Of a stretch of DNA of 53,842 bases, positions 8,100-17,007 are shown piece by piece; position 1 is the first letter of the stretch, and each line of letters begins with the position of its first letter. Under the pieces are notes generated by a model. It saw nothing but the letters and a program-made list of their open reading frames with translations, had not been told where the DNA came from and did no database searches. The position numbers and the translations under genes are program-made. This DNA is from an uncultured Clostridia bacterium (lineage in GTDB: Bacteria; Bacillota; Clostridia; Oscillospirales; Oscillospiraceae). Where the stretch lies: positions 1-53,842 of the forward strand of contig CAMOXK010000005.1 of the NCBI GenBank assembly GCA_946629065.1, in the 5' to 3' direction.

Positions 8100-9266
8100 T
8101 TACTCTGTTTCAAATAAACCAAGCTGTGAATAGAGCTTTTGTCTGCTGAGCGCTTCTTTTCGGATGTGGGGATCCAGCACATTGTTTCTTTTGCCGCTCA
8201 AGGTTCTGCCCACATATTGAAGCACAACATTCACGATCCCGAGAGGCAGCGGCAATCCGGTATTTCTGGCCCGCTCCAGTGTATTTTGATAGAGATTTTG
8301 AACGGTGTTTGATCTCTTCACCGTTCTCGTTCCATTGTCCCGGATCAGTTTCGACTCGCTGCTCCGTTTTTTATCTTTTCTCCCGAAATTCCCCGCGCTC
8401 AAGATATCCTCCAGCAGAGCTTCGCACAAGCTGCTGTCGATCCCCTCGCACCAGGTCTTTGCTGGAAGCCCGAAAGCTACTTCTCCACATTTTGTCAGGA
8501 TCTGCGCAAAACGCCACAGGCCAATCTCCTTTAACGGTTTCTCGAAAAGATCTGTAAACCCATCTCCAAGGCTGTTTTCAAATACCAGCCAATCGCACAA
8601 GTGTCTGAGGCCGATCCCGCCGCTTGTAAGATGAGACGCGGTATGCAGAAGCAGGATCAGTCCATGATGGAACGGAGACGGCATATAGAAGGAGCCCTGT
8701 GCTTTCTCAACGAGTTCCGCCTTCTGAACCGTATCGGCAAGATAGGCCCGGATCATATCCCCTCCAACACTGGGGACCCCAGGAGCTTGCCAATGCATCT
8801 CGGCCTTCTCATCTTCACGGGAATAGCGCCAATGGAATCCATGTTCACCGGAGCCGCTTTTCTTGTGAAATCCGTTTTGAACCAGGATCGCATCTGCTCG
8901 ATCCAGATTCTCCTCTGAAACCAAAAAATCCACATCTCCAGACTGTCTGTAGATCGAATCAGGATAATAATAGGCAGAGGCCAGCCCTTTGATGATGACA
9001 TACGGTACATCCTGCAGGATTTTATGCAATTCATAATGAGCGTGCTCATTTTGGATATTCTTTACTACGGCCGTGAAACCCAAATTCCGAAACGATTCCG
9101 AAAGGTCCCGGTCCTCCACTTCCGAATAGACGATGGGAAAGACAGACTGATGCAGCGCCTCCGTCAAAAGCGCTTCCATGTCAACGGCATCCAGCGAGGG
9201 CATGGGCAGCCGGAAAAGATGATGGCCAACTATTTCGATCAATATACGGTCAATATTAGAAATCAA
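8100..9266 (-). CDS. Nucleotidyltransferase-fold protein, PF14907-like
   Basis: Resembles the uncharacterised nucleotidyltransferase family PF14907, found in capsule and teichoic-acid-like loci. The segment VIIKGLASAYYY then SGDVDFLV carries the Asp pair expected at an NTase metal site. I place the start at a TTG (9266, 388 aa) because AGGAG lies 9 nt upstream and the family-like sequence (ISNIDRILIEIVGHH) begins there; the frame opens at an ATG at 9344 without a comparable site. It is the third NTase-fold gene of the locus after the two LicD genes. The donor and acceptor are unknown; a role in adding a phospho-substituent to the glycan is inferred from context only. Confidence 0.75.
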   Translation of the reverse strand: MISNIDRILIEIVGHHLFRLPMPSLDAVDMEALLTEALHQSVFPIVYSEVEDRDLSESFRNLGFTAVVKNIQNEHAHYELHKILQDVPYVIIKGLASAYYYPDSIYRQSGDVDFLVSEENLDRADAILVQNGFHKKSGSGEHGFHWRYSREDEKAEMHWQAPGVPSVGGDMIRAYLADTVQKAELVEKAQGSFYMPSPFHHGLILLLHTASHLTSGGIGLRHLCDWLVFENSLGDGFTDLFEKPLKEIGLWRFAQILTKCGEVAFGLPAKTWCEGIDSSLCEALLEDILSAGNFGRKDKKRSSESKLIRDNGTRTVKRSNTVQNLYQNTLERARNTGLPLPLGIVNVVLQYVGRTLSGKRNNVLDPHIRKEALSRQKLYSQLGLFETE

Positions 9267-9425
9267 TGAATCCTTCTCCTTTACGAAGCCTGATTTACGA
9301 AGCACTGCTCCATCGCTGAATCTGCGGTGCGCTTTCTTCCGCATGCCGTCAGGCTTCGCTTTTCTTCCGCTCCTTTGCAGGGTGGCTTATCTCACCAGGC
9401 AGGAGCGGCTTTACGTTCGTACCGC

Positions 9426-10235
9426 TCAGTCCAAATAGCCGTGATGCAAGTCCAAAAACTCGAAATCGTGGAGAGATACTTGCTTTTCTTTCGGAGGAAG
9501 CTTCCTCCAGTCACCAAATACATGCGTCAGGTACTCGTCATAATTCCGGAAACTATAGATTTGAATCCCTTCAAAAACATACAGGGCGGGGTCTTCAAGC
9601 CAATCCATCGGGATCACGTCCCGCAAGCCGTAAGTCCCCGTCAGGATTCCCGCATACTTGCTTCCCGCAAAAGGAAGCGAAGCGCATTCGCGGTCGAAAC
9701 GACGAATCATTTTTTCGGTATTCACCAATGCCTCGGGAAACAGGGAAGAGAACCGGATGGCAAGGTTTTTCAGCGTACTCCTTTCCTTTCTGGGAACGGA
9801 GATCCGGCTGGCGAGCACCAGGTTTTCAAAATGGAGCCGCCAAAACAGTTTGTCCCGCTCGGCCTCTGTCCTTCCAAGTCCGTCCAGCGGGAACACATCC
9901 AGATAGATTCCCTTTTTTACCATGAACTTGGTTTTCTCCACTGCTGTCGTAGTCGTATCGTAGAGCTTCCCCATGCCGTAATAATGGCCGCCCAAATTGC
10001 ATTCCGGCGTTTCCAGGACATATTTGCCTTTGCACGTCTTCATGCACGCAATCAGCTTCTCATAATCCGGCCGGGGCATCCACACATCCACATCATCATC
10101 CCATGGGATAAAGCCGTGATGGCGCACCGCCCCCAGAAGGGTACCGCCGCTGGCATAATAGCGCAGATTATGTTCCACACAATAATCATGAAAGAAGGCA
10201 AAAGCCTCCAGCAATTTCGATTGCAGCTCGTTCAT
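9426..10235 (-). CDS. LicD family phosphotransferase (first paralogue)
   Basis: A 269-aa LicD-type protein. LicD proteins are NTase-fold enzymes that move phosphocholine or similar phospho-substituents from CDP-linked donors onto surface glycans. The hallmark segment GGTLLGAVRHHG followed by PWDDDVDVWMPR (about residues 30-55) is intact, including the Asp cluster. GGAG precedes the ATG. No choline uptake or activation genes (licA, licB, licC) lie nearby, so phosphocholine is only one possible substituent. It sits 11 nt after the IspD/dehydratase remnant, which may once have made its CDP-linked donor. Confidence 0.88.
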   Translation of the reverse strand: MNELQSKLLEAFAFFHDYCVEHNLRYYASGGTLLGAVRHHGFIPWDDDVDVWMPRPDYEKLIACMKTCKGKYVLETPECNLGGHYYGMGKLYDTTTTAVEKTKFMVKKGIYLDVFPLDGLGRTEAERDKLFWRLHFENLVLASRISVPRKERSTLKNLAIRFSSLFPEALVNTEKMIRRFDRECASLPFAGSKYAGILTGTYGLRDVIPMDWLEDPALYVFEGIQIYSFRNYDEYLTHVFGDWRKLPPKEKQVSLHDFEFLDLHHGYLD

Positions 10236-10246
10236 ATCTGTCTCCG

Positions 10247-10441
10247 TTACTGCAGAGATCTGAGGATCTGAATCGTTCTCTCGATCCCGCCGCGAATGTC
10301 ATACGCAGGTTTCCAACCCAGTGCCTGAAGCTTATGTCCGTCCAATCTCGCGTTCGTTGCTTTAATGTGAATGAACTGCTTGGGGATATCCAGACCCATG
10401 CGGCTCCCGGAACCACCTGCTAGAATGATCGCAATCGTCAT
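10247..10441 (-). pseudogene. IspD-like / sugar dehydratase deletion scar
   Basis: A 64-codon frame starts as an IspD/TarI-type cytidylyltransferase (MTIAIILAGGSGSRMG then IPKQFI) and, without a stop, becomes the C-terminus of an NAD-dependent epimerase/dehydratase (NARLDGHKLQALGWKP to RTIQILRSL). About 200 residues of the first gene and about 250 of the second appear to be missing, so neither activity can remain. The ATG overlaps the stop of the upstream LicD gene (ATGA), showing the original operon join is preserved. In related loci a cytidylyltransferase plus dehydrogenase pair makes a CDP-polyol or similar donor; that role is inferred. Confidence 0.8.
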
Positions 10442-11265
10442 GATTCCACCCCATTCTTCCACCACGCAAGAACATGATGCTTGTACACGCGCTCCTCTTC
10501 GGGAGGAAGCTTCTTGTAGTCTCCGTAGATATGGACAAGATAGTCCTCACAGTCTTTGGGAATGTTGAGCTGATGTCCTTCAAAGTCCGCCTTTATGTAT
10601 TGCGCCGCGGTATCATGAGAGATGACCTCTTTTTTTCCATAGCCCCAGACCAGGGTTGCAACTTTGTCAGAATGATCAAAAGGATACTTCTGCGCCGCAC
10701 GAATGGCAAGGCCGGTAAAATAGCTTTTCAAAGGAAAGACTTTATAGAAGCAGCGCATGGCTCTGATCTCGATTTTTTTGAGCGTGCTCCTGTGAGAGAT
10801 GTCCTGGATCGTTGCGCAGACCACCAGGCCCCAAAGGGCTTTCATCTTCCTGACCGTAAAATCGATCCGCTTTTCGCCGTAAGGAAGACCGTCTACAGGA
10901 AAAACATCAATATTCACGCCAAGCTCGCGTCCAAAGAAGCCGTTCTCCTTCAGGTGTGTTCTTGTATCCTCAACCTTGGCAAAGGTACACAGATACTGCT
11001 TGTCCTTATCCCAGCAGCAGACGGAATAGATCGGCGAGGCATATTCCCGAACAAAGCGGTTATAGTCCGGACGGGGCATTTGGATATCGATATCGTCATC
11101 CCAGGGAATAAAGCCGTGATGCCGGACAGCCCCAAGCATGGTTCCGCCGCTGAGGTAATACCGAATCCCGTTCTCTTCACAGAATCTTGCCACATCCAGC
11201 AGGATCGCGAGCTGGATCTGTTTCAGTTCTTCCGTTTCGATCATTCTTTTGTCGTTTTTTCCCAT
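10438..11265 (-). CDS. LicD family phosphotransferase (second paralogue)
   Basis: A 275-aa LicD-type protein. It shares with the neighbouring paralogue the SGGTMLGAVRHHG and PWDDDIDIQMPRPDY segments, DVFPVDGL, and a C-terminal YGDYKKLPPEE motif. I chose the ATG at 11265 because AAGGA lies at a workable distance; the ATG at 11274 abuts that AAGGA directly, and the frame open to 11367 overlaps the flippase gene. Two paralogues with clearly different sequences suggest two acceptor sites or two donors. Translation is probably coupled to the following remnant. Confidence 0.87.
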   Translation of the reverse strand: MGKNDKRMIETEELKQIQLAILLDVARFCEENGIRYYLSGGTMLGAVRHHGFIPWDDDIDIQMPRPDYNRFVREYASPIYSVCCWDKDKQYLCTFAKVEDTRTHLKENGFFGRELGVNIDVFPVDGLPYGEKRIDFTVRKMKALWGLVVCATIQDISHRSTLKKIEIRAMRCFYKVFPLKSYFTGLAIRAAQKYPFDHSDKVATLVWGYGKKEVISHDTAAQYIKADFEGHQLNIPKDCEDYLVHIYGDYKKLPPEEERVYKHHVLAWWKNGVES

Positions 11266-11293
11266 GACAAACATTCCTTGACAATTGGAATTC

Positions 11294-12748
11294 TCAGCGT
11301 TTCCTTCTGATGAGCCCGACGGAGATACTGGCAAGCCGGGCAAGCGTTTGATGATTGACAAGCGCAAAGAGGAATATCGCCGCGAGCGACACCGCCCAGA
11401 TATGCAGATCCAGCGTTACAAAAACAGCTTGTGTCAGCGCAAGAAGAGCATTGAAGAGGAACACACGCCATCTGGGGTCGAACTTGATATACCGAAGCAC
11501 ATCAAGCATTCTGTAAAGCGCCAAAACAATGTACGCGGTGACCGTGCCGATAATGGCGCCCCAGACGCCCAGCAAGCGAATGCCTGCGTAATTGACAACG
11601 ATATTGATCAGCGCCGCTGTTAAGGTCGTGCGCATATTGTTCACGCTTTTCTTCAAAGCGCCGTACAGGGAACCGAAATAAGACGCAACCGTTGAGAAGG
11701 ATGCACTGACAAGCAGCAGCGGAACAAATCTCCAGGAATCCGCAAACTCCGCCGAGACGTAAACCGACATAAAAGGCTTGACGATCGTATTGATACAGAC
11801 TGCTGCGCCGAAGCCAATGAAACTGTAGAAAACAAAGACATCGGAATAGAAGTCCATTTCGTTGGTGGTCTCGAATTCACGGACCGAAGAGATCCCCCAG
11901 GCCTGTGAGAAGAAGCTGATGATCACATTGATCAGCGACGGGATCTTGGTGGCGGCAGTATACAGTCCCAGGGCGGCAGCGCCGACCATGGCTTCGATCA
12001 TAAGTTTATCCGAAGACTGGATCACCCACCAGGATACGTTATTCAGAATCAGCGGGGCGGAAAAGCGAACCATCTGCGTCAACAGCGCCTTATCAACGGT
12101 CCCTCTGCCAACTGCGGAAGCAATATTCCCGGCAAAAAACGCCAGAAGTGCCGTTGCTGCGCTTCCCAGGATGGTAGAAAGCAAATACCCGCGAATGCCC
12201 CAGTCAAATCTGGCCAAAAGCAGGACATTCGCAATGGCAAGGACCAGCGTATGAAGGATCGAAATGGCAGCATAGGCTTTATTCCGATCGATCAATTTCA
12301 GGTAATTCATTTCCACATTGCCCACCATGGTAAGGATGACATAAAGGCACAAATACCATTTCCATGGCGCCAAGGGCAGATACAGCTGGCAGACCGGAGT
12401 AAGCGCAATCGTCAAAAGGCTGCCGGCCATGATTACGGCCAGGCTGGACTTCAACACGGTGTTCCGGTCGGCGTCTTTCGCAAGACCAAAGCGCAAAACC
12501 GCATCAAAAATGACCAGCGACACAAAGGGAACCAGAAGCTGCGCAACGGTGAACACCAGATCGGAAGTGCCGTACTCTTCTCTTGTAAGGCAATTTGTAT
12601 AGAGCGGAACCATGAAAAACAAAATGACCTTTGATCCCAGGTTCCCCAAAGCGAAGATAAAGATATCCCCGATCAGTCTGGAGTATTTCGTTGGCTGCCT
12701 AGGTTCAGAATTCCAGCTCATTTTCTGTTCTTCATCTCCAGAATTCAT
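11294..12748 (-). CDS. Wzx-type polysaccharide flippase
   Basis: A 484-aa polytopic membrane protein of the MATE/MOP superfamily with about 12-14 hydrophobic segments, starting near FIFALGNLGSKVILFFMVPLY, a typical N-terminus of oligosaccharide flippases. It would move lipid-linked repeat units across the membrane. The first ATG (12748) overlaps the upstream EpsG-type gene by 17 nt; an alternative ATG at 12721 lies just after that gene's stop but has GGAG 14 nt away. The start is therefore uncertain by 9 codons. Confidence 0.88.
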   Translation of the reverse strand: MNSGDEEQKMSWNSEPRQPTKYSRLIGDIFIFALGNLGSKVILFFMVPLYTNCLTREEYGTSDLVFTVAQLLVPFVSLVIFDAVLRFGLAKDADRNTVLKSSLAVIMAGSLLTIALTPVCQLYLPLAPWKWYLCLYVILTMVGNVEMNYLKLIDRNKAYAAISILHTLVLAIANVLLLARFDWGIRGYLLSTILGSAATALLAFFAGNIASAVGRGTVDKALLTQMVRFSAPLILNNVSWWVIQSSDKLMIEAMVGAAALGLYTAATKIPSLINVIISFFSQAWGISSVREFETTNEMDFYSDVFVFYSFIGFGAAVCINTIVKPFMSVYVSAEFADSWRFVPLLLVSASFSTVASYFGSLYGALKKSVNNMRTTLTAALINIVVNYAGIRLLGVWGAIIGTVTAYIVLALYRMLDVLRYIKFDPRWRVFLFNALLALTQAVFVTLDLHIWAVSLAAIFLFALVNHQTLARLASISVGLIRRKR

Positions 12749-13829
12749 ATGGATACAGATGGTTCCAGCCCGGCCTGTAGATCAGTGTAACAATGAACAT
12801 AATCAGGAGAAAGGTGCAGCAAGCCAGGAGCCAGAGCCGGTAATTCTTCACTTTTCCCCTGTAAAGCATGTTGGGGATTTCAACAACTGCATTCAGCAGA
12901 AAGTACTCGCCGGCTCTGGTAAACAAATTGACTGAATAGCCAAACGCCGCAAACATCAGCAAATAAGCAAAATTGGCCGCGACAACCCCATCCGCTTTAC
13001 TCGCAGCTTCGGTTGACTTTGTCACAAGTATATACCACAACAGATAGGACAGCAGACTATATGTGACTGCAAGCCAGCCGGTTGACGCGTATTGGCTCTC
13101 AAAATAGTGCGAATACCGGGGAAGGACGGCATTGACAAGAGCATTCAGCGCCCCGGTCCTGGCCAGAATGGCGCAGGCTGCCGTCAAGCTGAATACGATC
13201 CACCGTTTTTTCAGAAGATCCCAGTTCAGAAAAAGCAAAAAGCTGATAATCGCCGTGGCATGAAAAGTTGTCGCCAGTAAAAATATCAGGGCCGCTGGAA
13301 GCTTCTTTCCCTGCTTCAGCAGCTGGAAGCCCCACATCACGATGACCATCGCGATCCCCTGCCGGAACATAGAGGTAAACAGGGAAAAGAAATAGCAGAA
13401 GAACAGGCAAAGAGAGATCAAAACATTTCTGGAATATCTGAAAATGCCCCAAACCGCGCCGCCATACATAATGGTGGCTATGAACACCAGAAAATAGTGC
13501 GGATCGTTGGTTAGTTTACCGAACAAATAATTCAGATACTGATATCCGATTTCAAAGGATCTTGAGCGGTCGATTCCTCTTATGTAGATCTTAAAATAAT
13601 GCAGATAAACATGGGTGTCGTTCCCTATATTGGATGACCGGAAGGCCGTTAAAAACCAGAGCAGCAAAAACGTCATCACGGCCAGCACGGTGGTAACACG
13701 CATATTGGAGCGGATAACGCTTGATCCCGGCAGATCCGGCCAGCAATTGGCTACTGCAATGGAATCATGCCGTAAGCCCACGATGAGGATGAGAAACATC
13801 CATAAAGTTAATCCAATATACAGCAGCAT
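12732..13829 (-). CDS. EpsG family polysaccharide polymerase
   Basis: A 365-aa membrane protein with about ten hydrophobic helices. The segment SSNIGNDTHVYLHYF with EIGYQYLNYLF nearby, and a later SMFRQGIAMVIVMWG, are typical of the EpsG/Wzy-like family. The expected role is polymerising repeat units on the outer face of the membrane. AAAGG precedes the ATG. It overlaps the start of the flippase gene, its functional partner. Confidence 0.88.
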   Translation of the reverse strand: MLLYIGLTLWMFLILIVGLRHDSIAVANCWPDLPGSSVIRSNMRVTTVLAVMTFLLLWFLTAFRSSNIGNDTHVYLHYFKIYIRGIDRSRSFEIGYQYLNYLFGKLTNDPHYFLVFIATIMYGGAVWGIFRYSRNVLISLCLFFCYFFSLFTSMFRQGIAMVIVMWGFQLLKQGKKLPAALIFLLATTFHATAIISFLLFLNWDLLKKRWIVFSLTAACAILARTGALNALVNAVLPRYSHYFESQYASTGWLAVTYSLLSYLLWYILVTKSTEAASKADGVVAANFAYLLMFAAFGYSVNLFTRAGEYFLLNAVVEIPNMLYRGKVKNYRLWLLACCTFLLIMFIVTLIYRPGWNHLYPYEFWR

Positions 13830-13941
13830 GATAACGCCTTTCTGTCATGTTCTGATGCAAAGACCGGTCTGCCGGAACAGCTCCGCCAATCATGACGCAA
13901 CGCTGGAAATGATCGGCGGGGAGATTTGGATTGTCCCCTTC

Positions 13942-15021
13942 TCATCCAACCAGCATACGATAAGTCTGGACCGCCTGCTCCCCTATCCTCTTCCAATCAT
14001 ACTTTCCCGACACATACTCTCTGCCGTTTTCGCCAAACTCCCGGTAATGACTTTGCTCCCGCATGGCGCACAGCAGAGCATCCGAGATGGATGCCTCTTC
14101 GATTTCGGCACTCCATCCTGCCCGGTTCTGATTTACTTCTTCTGCCAGATTGGTTCCTTCGGTAACGAGGCAAGGCAAGCCATAGCTCATTGCCTCCAGA
14201 ATTCCCAAAGGCATTCCCTCAAAGCGGGAAGTCTGAACAAACACATCGGCTGCCAGCAACGCTTTCTCCTTCTCGATCCCAGAGATTTCATGGTGCAGCC
14301 CAATCAGTTCCGTCACGCCCGCAGTCCGGATCAGTTCTTCCACATGGGCGAAACGGCCGTGCACATCGGGTCCGTAAATATCCAGTCTCGCACGCGCTCT
14401 GCGCATTTGATCCTTGATCCTCGCCACAGCCGAGATCAACAGATCCAAGCCCTTGACGAAAGCATCCAACCTGCCGATATACAGGAACCGGATCTCATCG
14501 TTATGAAAAGAAGTCTTTCGTTTCTCAGGAATATGCACGCCATTGGTTAACATGATCTTTTGCTTACCGAAATGGGTTCCGGCCAGTTCTTTTGCCGATA
14601 GGCATTGAATTGCAAGGGCATGATTCGAAAAGCGGTTAAAGAGGAGGAAATTCGCCGCCATTTTTTTCAGATGTTTTCTTTTTTGTGCATTCTCACTTAA
14701 CTCGCCATGAGGCAAAATGATATACGGAATATGATTCTTTCGGAGTTCTGCGGCCATTTTCAGATAGTCCGGTCGATAGCATTCGTGAAAAATCACCAGA
14801 TCGGGCTTGCAGAAAGGTTCCGGGAGGTCACTGATTCGAAAGGGCTTGGCAAAAGGGATCTGCATCCCGGGGTATGGCTTCAACACATCCAACTCAATAT
14901 TTTTGATATTGAGCAGTCCAATCCTTGCATATTGCGCTTGCGCAATTGCATGCTGCGGCGCGGCAACACTGACCCCGGTAAAGGAATTGTTTTCGATGGC
15001 CGCAACATGAAGAATCACCAT
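13942..15021 (-). CDS. GT4-type glycosyltransferase
   Basis: A 359-aa GT-B fold glycosyltransferase. The C-terminal nucleotide-sugar domain is clear: FLYIGRLDAFVKGLDLLI, then RFEGMPLGILEAMSYGLPCLVT, the usual donor-binding EX7E-like region, and a conserved GREYV near the end. AGGGAG precedes the ATG at 15021; a longer frame to 15045 lacks a ribosome-binding site. The sugar transferred cannot be deduced. It is followed by a 112-nt spacer and the polymerase gene. Confidence 0.88.
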   Translation of the reverse strand: MVILHVAAIENNSFTGVSVAAPQHAIAQAQYARIGLLNIKNIELDVLKPYPGMQIPFAKPFRISDLPEPFCKPDLVIFHECYRPDYLKMAAELRKNHIPYIILPHGELSENAQKRKHLKKMAANFLLFNRFSNHALAIQCLSAKELAGTHFGKQKIMLTNGVHIPEKRKTSFHNDEIRFLYIGRLDAFVKGLDLLISAVARIKDQMRRARARLDIYGPDVHGRFAHVEELIRTAGVTELIGLHHEISGIEKEKALLAADVFVQTSRFEGMPLGILEAMSYGLPCLVTEGTNLAEEVNQNRAGWSAEIEEASISDALLCAMREQSHYREFGENGREYVSGKYDWKRIGEQAVQTYRMLVG

Positions 15022-15291
15022 GGAACTGGTCTCCCTATCTATCATTTGAACCGGCAGTGCACGTGGCCGGAAGACTGCCGTGCAAGGAGGGCAGCGTGAG
15101 AGTACAGCTCGCTCTCTTTGGATCGGCAGAAAGAGATCGCCGTATCCCGTTCTCCCACTGTCTCCCCTTCTATCGAAAGAGATGCATTCAATATCGTTTC
15201 AATACTTGTGTGCGGCAGTCCCTGCGCAGAAAACGCAGAGCTTGCCGCATCAAACATCTGCTTTGCCGCTCCCGTTTTCTTCCGTACAAGC
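15022..15291 (-). other. Spacer with an orphan small frame
   Basis: A 270-nt gap between the two glycosyltransferase genes, unusually long for this tightly packed locus. It contains a 71-codon frame (15257-15042, minus) with a GGGAG-like site about 11 nt upstream, but the translation resembles no family I know and has no membrane or signal segment. It could be a tiny gene or decayed sequence, in keeping with the two scars elsewhere in the locus. Confidence 0.35.
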
Positions 15292-16299
15292 TCAGGACCT
15301 TGCCTTCCGCAGGATCATTCCCGCAAGTCCCGTAAGCGTTCCCACTCCATACCACAGGTGGAGGAGCAGGAAAAGCAGCGGCAATGTAAGTAAATACAGA
15401 TTTCTCTCTTTTGCGCTGACCACCGCAAAGATCGTCATGGCACAATCTGCAAGCAAATAGGCAGTCCACAGCAGAAGAGCCGGCCATTTGAAGCCAAACG
15501 CCGCAAGCACCGCCGTACCCAGAACAGCAAGCACAAAAGCGAAGGGCACAAAATGATAAAGTGAAAAACACCTCGGCTCAACCCCCATGGTTCTGCCGAT
15601 CCAATAGCCGTTCAGGTATTTCTGTTTCAGAAGATTCCTTAGGGTCGCCCTGGTTTTTCGATAAGATATGATTGCCGGGTCATAGAAGAAACGAAAGCCC
15701 GCTTGCCGCATGCGATAATGCATTTCGTTGTCCTCGGTGCGGGTAAGCGTCTCGTTGTATCTGCCGACCTGGTCAAAAACCGTCTTCCTATAGATCGCAA
15801 AAGCAGCCGTGCTCACATAGCGGGCAGAATCCGCATGCCGGAATGCGGCAAAGCTTCCGCCAAACATGGAGTTCTCCGCCTCATTGAGAGTGATGCTCCA
15901 TTTTGTTTTCTCCGCGGGGACACTGATGACCTTTCCCCCGCAGATATTCTCCCCATTTTCCAGGTTTAGGACATTTCGCTCAATAAAATCAGGTGGAAAC
16001 GTAACATGCGCATCCACCCGGAGGACAGCATCGCCAGATAGCGCTTCCAATGCGACGTTCCAGCCGCAGGGCAGCGTTCTCTTCGGATTGTCAAGGACTA
16101 CGATCCGATCAAAATCATGCTCTGCATTCTGGAATGCCAGCATTTTTTCTCTCGTATGATCCGAGGACCCGCTGTCAATCAGGAGCACTTCGATATTGCC
16201 GTGGGGATAGGTCTGTTTTCCAAGGCAGGCCAAAAGAGCGTCCAGCGTAGAAGCTGCGTTGAGTGCGATGACAACAAAGGAAACCTTCATATTGCTCAT
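15292..16299 (-). CDS. GT2 family glycosyltransferase, membrane-anchored
   Basis: A 335-aa protein with an N-terminal GT-A domain (VSFVVIALNAASTLDALLACL, then LLIDSGSSDHT and VLRVDAHVTFPPDF with the metal-binding DAH motif), an acceptor-side TEDNEMHYRMRQAG segment matching the family ED motif, and two or three C-terminal hydrophobic helices. This architecture resembles succinoglycan-type and related GT2 enzymes acting on lipid-linked acceptors. It starts 9 nt after the priming transferase stop. Confidence 0.88.
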   Translation of the reverse strand: MSNMKVSFVVIALNAASTLDALLACLGKQTYPHGNIEVLLIDSGSSDHTREKMLAFQNAEHDFDRIVVLDNPKRTLPCGWNVALEALSGDAVLRVDAHVTFPPDFIERNVLNLENGENICGGKVISVPAEKTKWSITLNEAENSMFGGSFAAFRHADSARYVSTAAFAIYRKTVFDQVGRYNETLTRTEDNEMHYRMRQAGFRFFYDPAIISYRKTRATLRNLLKQKYLNGYWIGRTMGVEPRCFSLYHFVPFAFVLAVLGTAVLAAFGFKWPALLLWTAYLLADCAMTIFAVVSAKERNLYLLTLPLLFLLLHLWYGVGTLTGLAGMILRKARS

Positions 16300-16308
16300 T
16301 TTCGCCTC

Positions 16309-17007
16309 TCACGACTCGTAGTTTTTCCCAAGAACGGCAAGAACGGTCCTGATCATCGTTTGAAAATCATGCAGAACATGAAAGTGCTTGACACTGTTCA
16401 GATTCCAAGCCATTTTCGCCGGCAGCACTTCTTTCATATAGGTCAGATCCACATCTGAAGCCGCATTCAGAAGTCTTGCTTCATCCTTGTATCGAATGCT
16501 TGCCTCAGAAGTGATCCCGGCAGGGAGCAGGAGTGTTGCGAAATACTCCGGGCTGTACTGTTCCACATACTTCACAGCTTCAGGACGCGTTCCCACAAAG
16601 CTCATATCTCCTTTGAGAACGTCGAGCAGCTGCGGTAATTCATCCAGCCGATGATCCCGCAGCTTCGCTCCTATTCGTGTGATTCTAGGGTCTGCCCCAA
16701 CCGTTACCGCTGTCCCAATTTTTTCTGCATTGGCCACCATCGTGCGAAACTTGTGAATATGGAAATGCTTTCCGCAAGTTGTCACACGTTCCTGGCGATA
16801 GAAAACCGGCCCGGGGGAATCCCGTTTGATCATCACCGCGATCACCGTCATCGGCAGCGCGAGAACGACTGACAAAATTGACGCCGCGGAAATGTCAAAT
16901 ACACGTTTCAAGATGAGCTGACCGCGTTTTTGATTGAGGATCTCCCAATACGGCCGAACCTCCGGGATCCTCATGAACGCCGGCAGCTCCTCCCATTTTC
17001 TCAGCAT
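16309..17007 (-). CDS. Priming sugar-1-phosphate transferase
   Basis: A 232-aa member of the bacterial sugar transferase family (small PglC/WcaJ-C type). It has one N-terminal hydrophobic segment (ILSVVLALPMTVIAVMIK), then SPGPVFYRQERV, HKFRTM, the LDELPQLL segment containing the catalytic Asp-Glu dyad, and GDMSFVGTRPE. It should transfer a sugar phosphate from a UDP-sugar to undecaprenyl phosphate, the first membrane step of the glycan. It overlaps the aminotransferase gene by 7 nt, which suggests its substrate is the product of the dehydratase/aminotransferase pair. Confidence 0.92.
   Translation of the reverse strand: MLRKWEELPAFMRIPEVRPYWEILNQKRGQLILKRVFDISAASILSVVLALPMTVIAVMIKRDSPGPVFYRQERVTTCGKHFHIHKFRTMVANAEKIGTAVTVGADPRITRIGAKLRDHRLDELPQLLDVLKGDMSFVGTRPEAVKYVEQYSPEYFATLLLPAGITSEASIRYKDEARLLNAASDVDLTYMKEVLPAKMAWNLNSVKHFHVLHDFQTMIRTVLAVLGKNYES

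Noticed and set aside
10247-10441. Calling the 64-aa frame a functional IspD
   Set aside because: Only about 25 residues of the cytidylyltransferase remain; the rest belongs to another family.
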